In this document: positions 1-5,737 of the stretch, one piece after another
How the letters are laid out: every line of letters starts with the position of its first letter
Position numbering within the stretch: position 1 is the first letter of the stretch
DNA from: Erysipelotrichaceae bacterium
Lineage (GTDB): Bacteria; Bacillota_I; Bacilli_A; Erysipelotrichales; Erysipelotrichaceae
Length of the DNA stretch: 12,158 bases
Direction of reading: 5' to 3'
Assembly (NCBI GenBank): GCA_900770275.1
Contig: CAAGJS010000336.1
Coordinates: 1-12,158 of the forward strand
Position numbers and translations under genes: made by a program
Notes under the pieces: model-generated
Told to the model about the DNA's origin: nothing
Seen by the model: the letters and a program-made list of their open reading frames with translations, nothing else
Database searches by the model: none

Positions 1-164
1 TGCGGCCTCATTTCCCATGGTCTGCCTGTAACCGGAAGAATATGAATGCCTTCCCCGGCAGCTTCATCAAGAACACGCAGAAGCCGGGGAGTAAAAGATT
101 CGTGATCCTTCTGAAGTGTGGTCCCATCAAGATCCATGGCGATCAGTTTGATTTTTCCAGACAT
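1..164 (-). CDS. HAD-superfamily hydrolase (Cof-type phosphatase), N-terminal part, truncated by window edge
   Basis: Only the first 54 codons are inside the window; the gene continues past base 1. The translated start reads M-S-G-K-I-K-L-I-A-M-D-L-D-G-T-T, the classic HAD motif I (DxDGT), in which the first Asp is the phosphorylated nucleophile and the second the acid/base. It is followed by a typical Cof/YidA continuation ending in 'ILPVTGRPWEM', where the Thr-Gly-Arg matches HAD motif II. Such proteins are cytoplasmic sugar-phosphate or cofactor phosphatases; the substrate cannot be told from this fragment. The ATG at 164-162 is the only reasonable start, because the next Met lies inside motif I. 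I see no convincing Shine-Dalgarno sequence in front of it, and a possible promoter lies so close that the transcript may have almost no leader. Confidence 0.85.
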   Translation of the reverse strand, partial: MSGKIKLIAMDLDGTTLQKDHESFTPRLLRVLDEAAGEGIHILPVTGRPWEMRP

Positions 165-175
165 GTACAGATCCG

Positions 176-203
176 AATTTATCACAAAGTTTAATGAAAT
201 CAA
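176..203 (-). promoter_or_regulatory. candidate promoter of the HAD gene
   Basis: Reading the minus strand, TTGATT (203-198) and TAAATT (181-176) are separated by 16 bases, a fair match to -35 and -10 boxes. The expected transcription start, near 169, would give a leader of only about five bases before the ATG at 164. This fits with the missing Shine-Dalgarno sequence but is only a pattern match in AT-rich intergenic DNA. Confidence 0.35.
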
Positions 204-218
204 CGAGAGATTATCTTC

Positions 219-255
219 AAAAAATGGCGCCCCGGATGAAATATCCGATGACGCC
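219..255 (-). terminator. rho-independent terminator of the beta-helix surface protein gene
   Basis: On the minus strand GGCG-tcat-CGGAT and ATCCG-ggg-CGCC form a hairpin with a small internal loop and a five-base apical loop. The run A-TTTTTT follows directly (225-219). It lies about 45 bases after the stop codon at 299-301 and before the HAD promoter, so it should end the upstream transcript. Confidence 0.75.
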
Positions 256-298
256 GATTTGTTACTAGATTGTTGTATCTATTTTATGTGCCGTCTGA

Positions 299-2026
299 TT
301 ACTTCTTGCGCCGCATCAGGATGATTACGATGACTGCCGCCACGATTGCCGCAAACGCAATCACGCCGCCATTCGAAGACGTATTGGTATCTTCCGCTTC
401 TGTAGTTGTTTCCGCAGATGCGGTAGTTTCAGCCGCCGCTGTCGACGTGCTTACTTCAGCTGTTGTTGTCGTCACATCGAGCTGCTCGGGTGCTGCGACT
501 GCGTAATCGCTCCAAGAGACGCCGCTCGTTGCGCCAGAGAAGTCAGCTTCCGTGCTGTAGGTGCCGCTGACCGTGATCGTATATTCACTGTCACCGCTCA
601 CATATACCGTACCATCGTTGCCGACGATCGAAACCGTCTTGCCATCGGCGTCAACGATCGTACCTGCGCTGTAGAGATTGGTCACAGTCGAGTTACCTGT
701 CACAACCCACTTCGACGAAGAATCAATAAAGAGATTTGCATAGCCATCGCCGCCATTGCCCGCATCGCTTTCATCATCGACAACAGCACCGGTCAGTACC
801 GAACCGTTATCCATATAGAACTTCAGCGTCGAAATCGAATCCCAGATGATGTTGCCCTTCATTTCCTGCTGGTTGGCAGTGAATGTTGTATTGGCGCCAT
901 TGGCACCCGACGTACCCCAGCCGCGCTGGTTCGAGTTGCCCGTCACCCGCAGGAAGTAGTCACAGTCATCCGCCTCTGTAATATCTACATTTTCAAGATA
1001 GAAGACAGAATCGGTATTGGTCGTATAGAAGATGCCGCCGTTCTTCGACGTCAATGTACCATCGACCATGTAGAACGAACCTTCACCTACCTCCGAGTCA
1101 CCGGACATCGACTGATACAGAATCACGGTCCACGTCGTACCATTCTGATCAAGATCCGCCATATTGCCCGTCAGATTCGAATTGAACAGCCGCACCGTAT
1201 TCAAACCTTCCAGGCACAGCGCCTCCGAACCATTCGCAACCAGATCCGCATCATTGATCGAAATGTCCGCCGTCACATACACGGCCGGTGAACCGGTACC
1301 GTTCGACGTATAGGTACCGCCATCAACGACCATCGTACCGCCGCCGCGGTCCGAACGAATCGCTGCCGAAGATTCACCCTGCGTCGTTGCCGTCACATTG
1401 TAGGCGTACAGCGTACCGCCCCCAGCCACATGGATGCCGCCGGCCGTATTGCCCGACGTATTGATTACGGTATTGGCAATATAGGTCACGCCATCGCCAT
1501 AGGAGAATGCACCTGCCGCACCGTTGCCTTCCGTCGTAATCGTGCCGCCATTGATATAACTCGTACCACCCGTCGTCAATACCGCTGCACCAACACCATA
1601 GAAGCTCGAATTATCGCCGCCCGACGACTCATTGGAGCTGCGCGTCACCGTCGGATTGTTCAACACAACAGAGCCACCCGACACATGGATCGCATTCTCA
1701 TCCGTACCCGTCGATGTATAGGTACCATCACTCTCTTCCGTATCCGAAGAGAATTCCGTCGCCGCATCCCAGGATGTTACAGCAGAAGATCCACCGCCTC
1801 CGCCTGGTGCACCGCCGCCATTACCATCCGGAGCACTTCCGGACGGCGCATTTCCATCCGGTGCCTGCGGCGGAGTTCCGCCGCCGTTTCCATCGCCTCC
1901 CGAAGGCGCGGACGGTGGGGTACCGCCATCATTTCCTTCCGCAAATACAGACGCATTGGACCCAACGACCGCGAAAGCCATTGCCGATCCAAGAAGCGCT
2001 GCCAATACTTTCTTCAACATTTTCAT
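299..2026 (-). CDS. secreted, C-terminally membrane-anchored right-handed beta-helix surface protein
   Basis: This 575-residue protein begins with a signal peptide: MKMLKK, a hydrophobic stretch, then a likely cleavage after 'SVFA' near residue 29. Residues about 30-78 are a Gly/Pro/Ser/Asp-rich low-complexity linker with repeated 'GGGTPPxAP'-like units. Residues about 80-510 are rich in Gly, Asn, Thr, Ser and Val with short beta-strand-turn periodicity ('YINGGTITTEG', 'FYLENVDIT', 'VVLNNPTV'), as in pectate-lyase-like parallel beta-helices. A Thr/Ala/Glu-rich stalk (about 515-550) leads to a hydrophobic helix ending in Arg-Arg-Lys-Lys, a membrane anchor with a positive stop-transfer tail. 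No LPXTG sorting motif is present. A frame-open GTG lies at 2032, but the GGAGGG at 2041-2036 is nine bases from the ATG at 2026 and only three from the GTG, so ATG 2026 is chosen. The role is probably adhesion or glycan binding at the cell surface; the fold assignment is inferred from sequence style. Confidence 0.8.
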   Translation of the reverse strand: MKMLKKVLAALLGSAMAFAVVGSNASVFAEGNDGGTPPSAPSGGDGNGGGTPPQAPDGNAPSGSAPDGNGGGAPGGGGGSSAVTSWDAATEFSSDTEESDGTYTSTGTDENAIHVSGGSVVLNNPTVTRSSNESSGGDNSSFYGVGAAVLTTGGTSYINGGTITTEGNGAAGAFSYGDGVTYIANTVINTSGNTAGGIHVAGGGTLYAYNVTATTQGESSAAIRSDRGGGTMVVDGGTYTSNGTGSPAVYVTADISINDADLVANGSEALCLEGLNTVRLFNSNLTGNMADLDQNGTTWTVILYQSMSGDSEVGEGSFYMVDGTLTSKNGGIFYTTNTDSVFYLENVDITEADDCDYFLRVTGNSNQRGWGTSGANGANTTFTANQQEMKGNIIWDSISTLKFYMDNGSVLTGAVVDDESDAGNGGDGYANLFIDSSSKWVVTGNSTVTNLYSAGTIVDADGKTVSIVGNDGTVYVSGDSEYTITVSGTYSTEADFSGATSGVSWSDYAVAAPEQLDVTTTTAEVSTSTAAAETTASAETTTEAEDTNTSSNGGVIAFAAIVAAVIVIILMRRKK

Positions 2027-2035
2027 AATCACAGT

Positions 2036-2041
2036 CCCTCC
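2036..2041 (-). promoter_or_regulatory. Shine-Dalgarno deciding the start of the beta-helix protein
   Basis: GGAGGG on the minus strand sits nine bases before ATG 2026, three before GTG 2032 and fifteen before ATG 2020. Spacing therefore supports ATG 2026. Confidence 0.7.
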
Positions 2042-2172
2042 GGACTGACACAGATGTTATATCCCCTCAATGTGAACACCACCTGAAGTCATCATGATTT
2101 AGGGAAGAAACTATATTTTCGTGTCAAGAATCTCAGTTGCCCAAGTCACTCGCAATCATTACAATACGAACC

Positions 2173-2664
2173 ATGACCAACAACAGAAACAACCAGCCAA
2201 AGAAAAAGCGCCGCTACTGGATCTGGATCCTGGTCGGCGCCTATATCGTATTTATCTTTCATAACTCGGCGATGATCGCCACCGCTTCCAGCGCCCTCAG
2301 CTACAAGGTCGCTGTCTTCATCGCCCGCCATCTGGAACATTTCGGCATCGGAGCCACCAACTTTTCGCTGTTTCATCACTACATCCGCAAGCTCGCCCAC
2401 TTCAGTGAATTTGCCGGCCTCGGCATCCTGGTTGCCATCGCCTGTCACATGGCACCGCTCCTCAAAAACAAGACGATCACCTTCCTGCTGTTTCTCTTTG
2501 CCGTACCATTCGCGGATGAAACGATCCAGCGCTTCTATGCCGGCCGCTCCAGCCAGTTCAGTGACATGGTCATCGATGCCAGCGGCTTCCTTGCCGGAGG
2601 GATCTTCGCCTTCCTGTGCATTCTGATTTACTACGGCGTCAAGAATCCGGATCACCACTTCTGA
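2173..2664 (+). CDS. VanZ-like family membrane protein
   Basis: This 163-residue integral membrane protein carries the two signature segments of the VanZ-like family. 'RKLAHFSEFAGLG' (about residues 72-84) has the conserved K-x-x-H-F-x-E-F pattern. 'ADETIQRFYAGRSSQFSDMVIDASG' (about 114-138) corresponds to the family's D-E-x-x-Q-x-F-x-x-x-R-x-x-x-x-x-D-x-x-x-D/N-x-x-G motif. The N terminus is short and basic (QPKKKRR), followed by a helix at about 15-30 and further hydrophobic segments near 75-90, 101-113 and 130-146. Family members include the teicoplanin-resistance accessory protein VanZ, but most are uncharacterised and chromosomal, so resistance should not be assumed. Start choice is uncertain: no clear ribosome binding site precedes ATG 2173, nor the in-frame TTG at 2137. 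The gene stands alone on the plus strand, and its TGA abuts the stop codon of the opposing gene. Confidence 0.85.
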   Translation: MTNNRNNQPKKKRRYWIWILVGAYIVFIFHNSAMIATASSALSYKVAVFIARHLEHFGIGATNFSLFHHYIRKLAHFSEFAGLGILVAIACHMAPLLKNKTITFLLFLFAVPFADETIQRFYAGRSSQFSDMVIDASGFLAGGIFAFLCILIYYGVKNPDHHF

Positions 2665-3282
2665 TCATTTTCCTTTATTCTTCCAGTCTCGGCAGATGTC
2701 CTTGTACCTCTGCCGGTTTTCTTTGGAATAACCGATCAGTGTCTTGGAATTCTTACGCATCAGAAGATCGAGAAAGGCTCCCTCTTCCTTCTCATTCATG
2801 CCGATATCAAAGCTCTGCCCATCCACCGTCTGAACCATTAACATCTCACCGAGCTTCTTACTGCCAAAGACACGGGTATGCTGCGGATAGACCCAGGCAA
2901 TGAGTGAATACGGAAGAACCGTCAGCCCCCGCGTATCACTGACAAAGGCATCCGCCCCACAGAGAATCCGCGAATCCGCAAACGAAGTCATGCCTGCCGG
3001 CGCATCCTTGAAATCCCGATCCCCAGGCACATGATCCGGAAGATCATCGAGCGAAGATTCCATGCCCGACTTCCTGATCAGACGCAGCGAACCCGCATTT
3101 TTCAGACAATGATCCAGCGCATTGATAAAGACATACAGATAGATCAGCAGCACAACCGACATAACCGCCGCCACCGCATCATTGCGCCACACCGTAGCCA
3201 GCACAATGACACAGATGAATAACGCAAGAACCAGAATGTAATACAGAAACTTCCGTTTCTGCCGTTTCAGCACTTCAAGCAT
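2665..3282 (-). CDS. two-helix membrane protein with cytosolic domain, function unknown
   Basis: This 205-residue protein has a basic N terminus (KRQKRK), two closely spaced hydrophobic helices at about residues 13-31 and 36-54, and then a soluble domain of about 150 residues. The domain contains 'RGLTVLPYSLIAWVYPQHTRVFGSKKLGEMLMVQTVDGQSFDIGM', a beta-rich segment reminiscent of PH-like or YcxB-like membrane-associated domains, and ends in a charged tail ('NRQRYKDICRDWKNKGK'). I do not recognise a named family. The ATG at 3282 lies two bases after the TAA of the ABC-F gene (3287-3285), and its ribosome binding site (GAAGAGAG) is inside the end of that gene, so the two are translationally coupled. 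The pairing suggests, but does not prove, a shared role. Confidence 0.75.
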   Translation of the reverse strand: MLEVLKRQKRKFLYYILVLALFICVIVLATVWRNDAVAAVMSVVLLIYLYVFINALDHCLKNAGSLRLIRKSGMESSLDDLPDHVPGDRDFKDAPAGMTSFADSRILCGADAFVSDTRGLTVLPYSLIAWVYPQHTRVFGSKKLGEMLMVQTVDGQSFDIGMNEKEEGAFLDLLMRKNSKTLIGYSKENRQRYKDICRDWKNKGK

Positions 3283-3284
3283 GT

Positions 3285-4835
3285 TTATCTCTCTTCTTCA
3301 TTGAAACCACTGTACTCCACCAGTCCCGTTTCATCCAGTTTATAAATCACATCCGGAACGCAGCTCAGATATTGACGATCATGCGACACACTGATCACAA
3401 CACCCGCAAAGTTCCGGATCGCCGCATCAATGACCGGCTGCGACAGCGGCGAAAAGTTGCGCGTCGGCTCATCGAGCACCAGCACCTCATCATTCTCGAG
3501 TGCCATCTTCAGAAACAGCAGCTTCCCCTGCTGACCGCCCGAAAGTTCCTTTACCGCATGCGTCATCTCCTCGCTCGTATAGCGCAAGGACCCAAGCCAG
3601 CTGCGTGCAACCGTCACACTTTCCCGATCCCCATGCGGCGCCAGAAATTCCACCGGCGTCATATCCGGCGACAGCACCTCTGCATAGTTCTGCGGCATAT
3701 AACCGGTCTGTACATTCGATGCGCGCAGAATAGTCAGCAGCTGCCTTAGCAGCGTCGACTTCCCTGCACCGTTGGCTCCGATGATCGCGATCTTCTGCGG
3801 ACCATAGACGGAAAAATTCAAAGACGGACACAGAACATTGCCATCCACGGTCTTCAGGCAATAGTCCTTCAGCTCCAATATCTTCTTTCCAGCCGGGACT
3901 TCTTTTCCATGAAGCTCAATCACAATCGACTCTTCCTCTTCTGGAAGGGAAGCCATATCCTGTTTTTCCCTGTCAAACCGCTTCTCAGCGGATTTGACTG
4001 CCTTCATCTTCCGCTTGAGCATCTTTGCGCCATGGGGATCCTGACGCGTAATGTGATTCAGCGCATAGTCAACCGCGGAATACATGTGATTCAAAGTTTC
4101 CCGCCGCTCCTTCTCCTTCTTCGCATCGCTGACGGCTTTTTCACGCTGGTTTTCCATCATCGCATAGCGCTGCGCCCGGTAGGTTTCATAATCCGTATCC
4201 GCAATCGTTACCCGCGGCTTATTCTTGCGATGGAGCTGTTCCATATGAATGACGCCCGTCGCACACGCATCAATCAGATGCACATCATGCGACACAAACA
4301 GCACCGCACCCGGAAGACGAACGATCTCCTTCTCAAGCCATGCAAGAATATCAAGATCAAGGTTATTCGACGGCTCATCCAGCAGATAAATCGTCGGCTT
4401 CTTCATCTTCAGCGCCGCAAGCTCCGCCTTGATCTGCTCGCCGCCGGACAGCGTTCCAAAGGGGCGATCCTGATACCAGAAGTCTGCGGACAGTCCCATT
4501 TCTGCCGCAAGCGAGCCAAGCGACGAAGCATCCATATCATAGAAACCATCCTGTGCCCCGAACCATTCATACACAGGCGTCGACTTGTCCTCTTCCGGCA
4601 CGCTCTGAGGAAGATAGCCAAGGATTTCCTTCGTCACGGTACGTCTTCCTTCACAATCCATGAAGCCCTCGATCAAGGATGGGTCATACATGTATTTAAG
4701 CAGCGACGACTTGCCATTGCCCTCTTCACCAATGATGACGGTCCGCTCATTGACCCGTACCGTATAGCTGAAATCATCGAGGAAGACGCGGCCGCTGCCA
4801 ATCGCCTTCATCGTTAAATGATCAATCTGTAACAT
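3285..4835 (-). CDS. ABC-F subfamily ATPase (two ABC domains, no membrane domain), possible ribosome-protection type
   Basis: This 516-residue protein has two ATP-binding cassettes and no transmembrane segment. Domain 1 shows Walker A GEEGNGKS (36-43), signature LSGGE (129-133), Walker B LLDEP (151-155) with NNLDLD, and H-loop SHD (182-184). A charged Lys/Glu/Arg linker (about 205-305), typical of the ABC-F P-site interaction arm, joins it to domain 2, with Walker A GANGAGKS (353-360), signature LSGGQQ (431-436), LDEP (454-457) and SHD (484-486). ABC-F proteins act on the ribosome as translation factors or antibiotic-protection proteins. In domain 2 the usual N-H-L-D after the Walker B is replaced by R-N-F-S-P-L-S. 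The start is fixed by AAAGGAGG (4854-4847), eleven bases upstream. The leader carries an attenuator, as in several known antibiotic-protection ABC-F genes, but whether this protein confers resistance is not shown by the sequence. Confidence 0.92.
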   Translation of the reverse strand: MLQIDHLTMKAIGSGRVFLDDFSYTVRVNERTVIIGEEGNGKSSLLKYMYDPSLIEGFMDCEGRRTVTKEILGYLPQSVPEEDKSTPVYEWFGAQDGFYDMDASSLGSLAAEMGLSADFWYQDRPFGTLSGGEQIKAELAALKMKKPTIYLLDEPSNNLDLDILAWLEKEIVRLPGAVLFVSHDVHLIDACATGVIHMEQLHRKNKPRVTIADTDYETYRAQRYAMMENQREKAVSDAKKEKERRETLNHMYSAVDYALNHITRQDPHGAKMLKRKMKAVKSAEKRFDREKQDMASLPEEEESIVIELHGKEVPAGKKILELKDYCLKTVDGNVLCPSLNFSVYGPQKIAIIGANGAGKSTLLRQLLTILRASNVQTGYMPQNYAEVLSPDMTPVEFLAPHGDRESVTVARSWLGSLRYTSEEMTHAVKELSGGQQGKLLFLKMALENDEVLVLDEPTRNFSPLSQPVIDAAIRNFAGVVISVSHDRQYLSCVPDVIYKLDETGLVEYSGFNEEER

Positions 4836-4858
4836 AAATATCTGTTCCTCCTTTCACC

Positions 4859-4892
4859 AAAAAAGTCTGTCCCCATTCATCCAGGAACAGAC
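4859..4892 (-). terminator. intrinsic terminator/attenuator directly upstream of the ABC-F gene
   Basis: On the minus strand GTCTGTTCC (4892-4884) pairs with GGGGACAGAC (4874-4865), giving a 9-10 bp stem with a short loop, followed at once by TTTTTT (4864-4859). It lies between the tsaC stop and the ABC-F ribosome binding site, with its U-run ending only five bases before AAAGGAGG. It therefore acts as an attenuator in the ABC-F leader as well as a terminator for any read-through from tsaC. The 5' arm can alternatively pair with AGGAACAGAT (4849-4840) at the ribosome binding site. Confidence 0.8.
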
Positions 4893-4997
4893 CTCAATTC
4901 AGAAGAAACACAATTCAACAATACGAATAATCAATCAATAAAAGAAAAACCGATTCCGACCACTGGACAAATGAAGGCATCAAGCCATAGATTTTGT

Positions 4998-5012
4998 TCA
5001 GTCAATCTTCAT
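4998..5012 (-). CDS. possible leader peptide (Met-Lys-Ile-Asp) in the ABC-F leader
   Basis: ATG-AAG-ATT-GAC-TGA is preceded on the minus strand by AAAGAGAGGG with five bases of spacing, a good ribosome binding site. It lies upstream of the attenuator hairpin, where regulated ABC-F genes often have a tiny leader ORF. Four codons are very short, and a second candidate of 21 codons (4980-4915) lacks a ribosome binding site. I regard this as plausible but unproven. Confidence 0.35.
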   Translation of the reverse strand: MKID

Positions 5013-5039
5013 CGCGTCCCTCTCTTTCTTTCCAAGAGA

Positions 5040-5068
5040 ATACTAGCCGATTCCGATTCTTCAGGCAA
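5040..5068 (-). promoter_or_regulatory. candidate promoter of the ABC-F transcript
   Basis: TTGCCT (5068-5063) and TAGTAT (5045-5040) on the minus strand are separated by 17 bases. The -35 box overlaps the tsaC stop codon. Transcription would begin near 5033, giving a leader of about 200 bases that contains the tiny ORF and the attenuator. Confidence 0.45.
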
Positions 5069-5660
5069 GTGCCTTCTGAATCTGATCCATCGTCACCGGG
5101 CCCTGCCGAAGAATGGTTACTTCATCCTTCGTACAGTCAATGATCGTCGACGCTTCGCCGAATGTCACATCACCTTCCATCATTGCGTCCAGCGTCGGGC
5201 ACGCAGTTTCGATCTCATCGAGCGTCCTGCAGGTCGGCTGACCCGATTGGTTGGCGCTTGTCATGAAGACAGGGCAGCCCGTCTCTTCAATCAGCTTCTT
5301 CAGCGCAGCACTGGTCGCCATCCGGATCGCCAGCGTCGCCATTCCGCCATTGACATATTCCGGAACATCATCCTTCTTCTTGAGAATCAGAGTCACAGGT
5401 CCCGGCATAAAGGCACGAATCAATTTCTCAGCCCGCTCATCCACAACAGCGATCGTACGAATCTGATTTTCATCGCTGCACATGATCGGGAATGCCTTCG
5501 TCAGCGGACGGTGCTTCACATCACGCAGATGTTCCTGGGCCTCCTTCGTTGACATGCGTGCACAGACGCCATACACCGTATCGGTCGGTACCGCAATGAC
5601 GCCATCGTTCTTCAATATCTCCGCCAGCGCAGCGGTTTCTGTTTCCTTGTAACGTTTCAT
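5061..5660 (-). CDS. tsaC: L-threonylcarbamoyladenylate synthase, TsaC/YrdC/Sua5 family
   Basis: This 199-residue protein consists of a single YrdC domain. It makes threonylcarbamoyl-AMP from threonine, bicarbonate and ATP, the first step of the t6A37 modification of tRNAs reading ANN codons, in the cytoplasm. Visible family marks are PTDTVYG (25-31), the 'KHRPLTKAFPIM' segment carrying the Lys/Arg cluster (49-55), PGPVTLIL (86-93), SANQSG (135-140) and STIIDCT (171-177). The length fits the short form without the extra Sua5 C-terminal domain. The ATG at 5660 has GAGGG seven bases upstream. The gene is divergent from the threonine aldolase gene and lies upstream of the ABC-F gene on the same strand. 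Threonine is a substrate of both tsaC and the divergent aldolase, which may be coincidence. Confidence 0.93.
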   Translation of the reverse strand: MKRYKETETAALAEILKNDGVIAVPTDTVYGVCARMSTKEAQEHLRDVKHRPLTKAFPIMCSDENQIRTIAVVDERAEKLIRAFMPGPVTLILKKKDDVPEYVNGGMATLAIRMATSAALKKLIEETGCPVFMTSANQSGQPTCRTLDEIETACPTLDAMMEGDVTFGEASTIIDCTKDEVTILRQGPVTMDQIQKALA

Positions 5661-5685
5661 CTTCTTACCCTCAATATCTGCCCCA

Positions 5686-5710
5686 TTCTAGCACCGAGTG
5701 CTAGGATAAT
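5686..5710. promoter_or_regulatory. divergent promoter region with palindromic operator between tsaC and the threonine aldolase gene
   Basis: CTAGCAC-cga-GTGCTAG (5688-5704) is a perfect inverted repeat with 7-bp arms. Possible -10 boxes flank or overlap it: GATAAT on plus (5705-5710) and TAGAAT on minus (5691-5686). No good -35 box is seen for either. The position suggests an operator for a dimeric regulator controlling one or both genes. The half-site GAGTGCTAG resembles the CIRCE element recognised by HrcA (TTAGCACTC-N9-GAGTGCTAA), but the spacing is wrong. Confidence 0.45.
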
Positions 5711-5737
5711 GAGCAGTTAACGACAAGGAGATCGATG

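Noticed and set aside
2027..2032. GTG start at 2032 for the beta-helix protein
   Set aside because: Only three bases separate it from the Shine-Dalgarno sequence; ATG 2026 has a normal spacing of nine.
1430..2086. Open frame of 218 codons on the plus strand opposite the beta-helix gene
   Set aside because: The Arg/Ile-rich composition is typical of reversed Gly/Ser/Thr/Asn-rich coding DNA, and it has no initiation signals.
2112..2117. TATATT as a -10 box for the VanZ-like gene
   Set aside because: No acceptable -35 box lies 16-18 bases upstream; too weak to annotate.
3909..4817. Open frame of 302 codons on the plus strand opposite the ABC-F gene
   Set aside because: It is the shadow of the ABC-F coding sequence; the product is rich in His, Arg and Leu without any known motif.
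5688..5704. CIRCE element of HrcA
   Set aside because: The half-sites are similar but the spacer is three bases instead of nine, and neither neighbouring gene is a chaperone gene.
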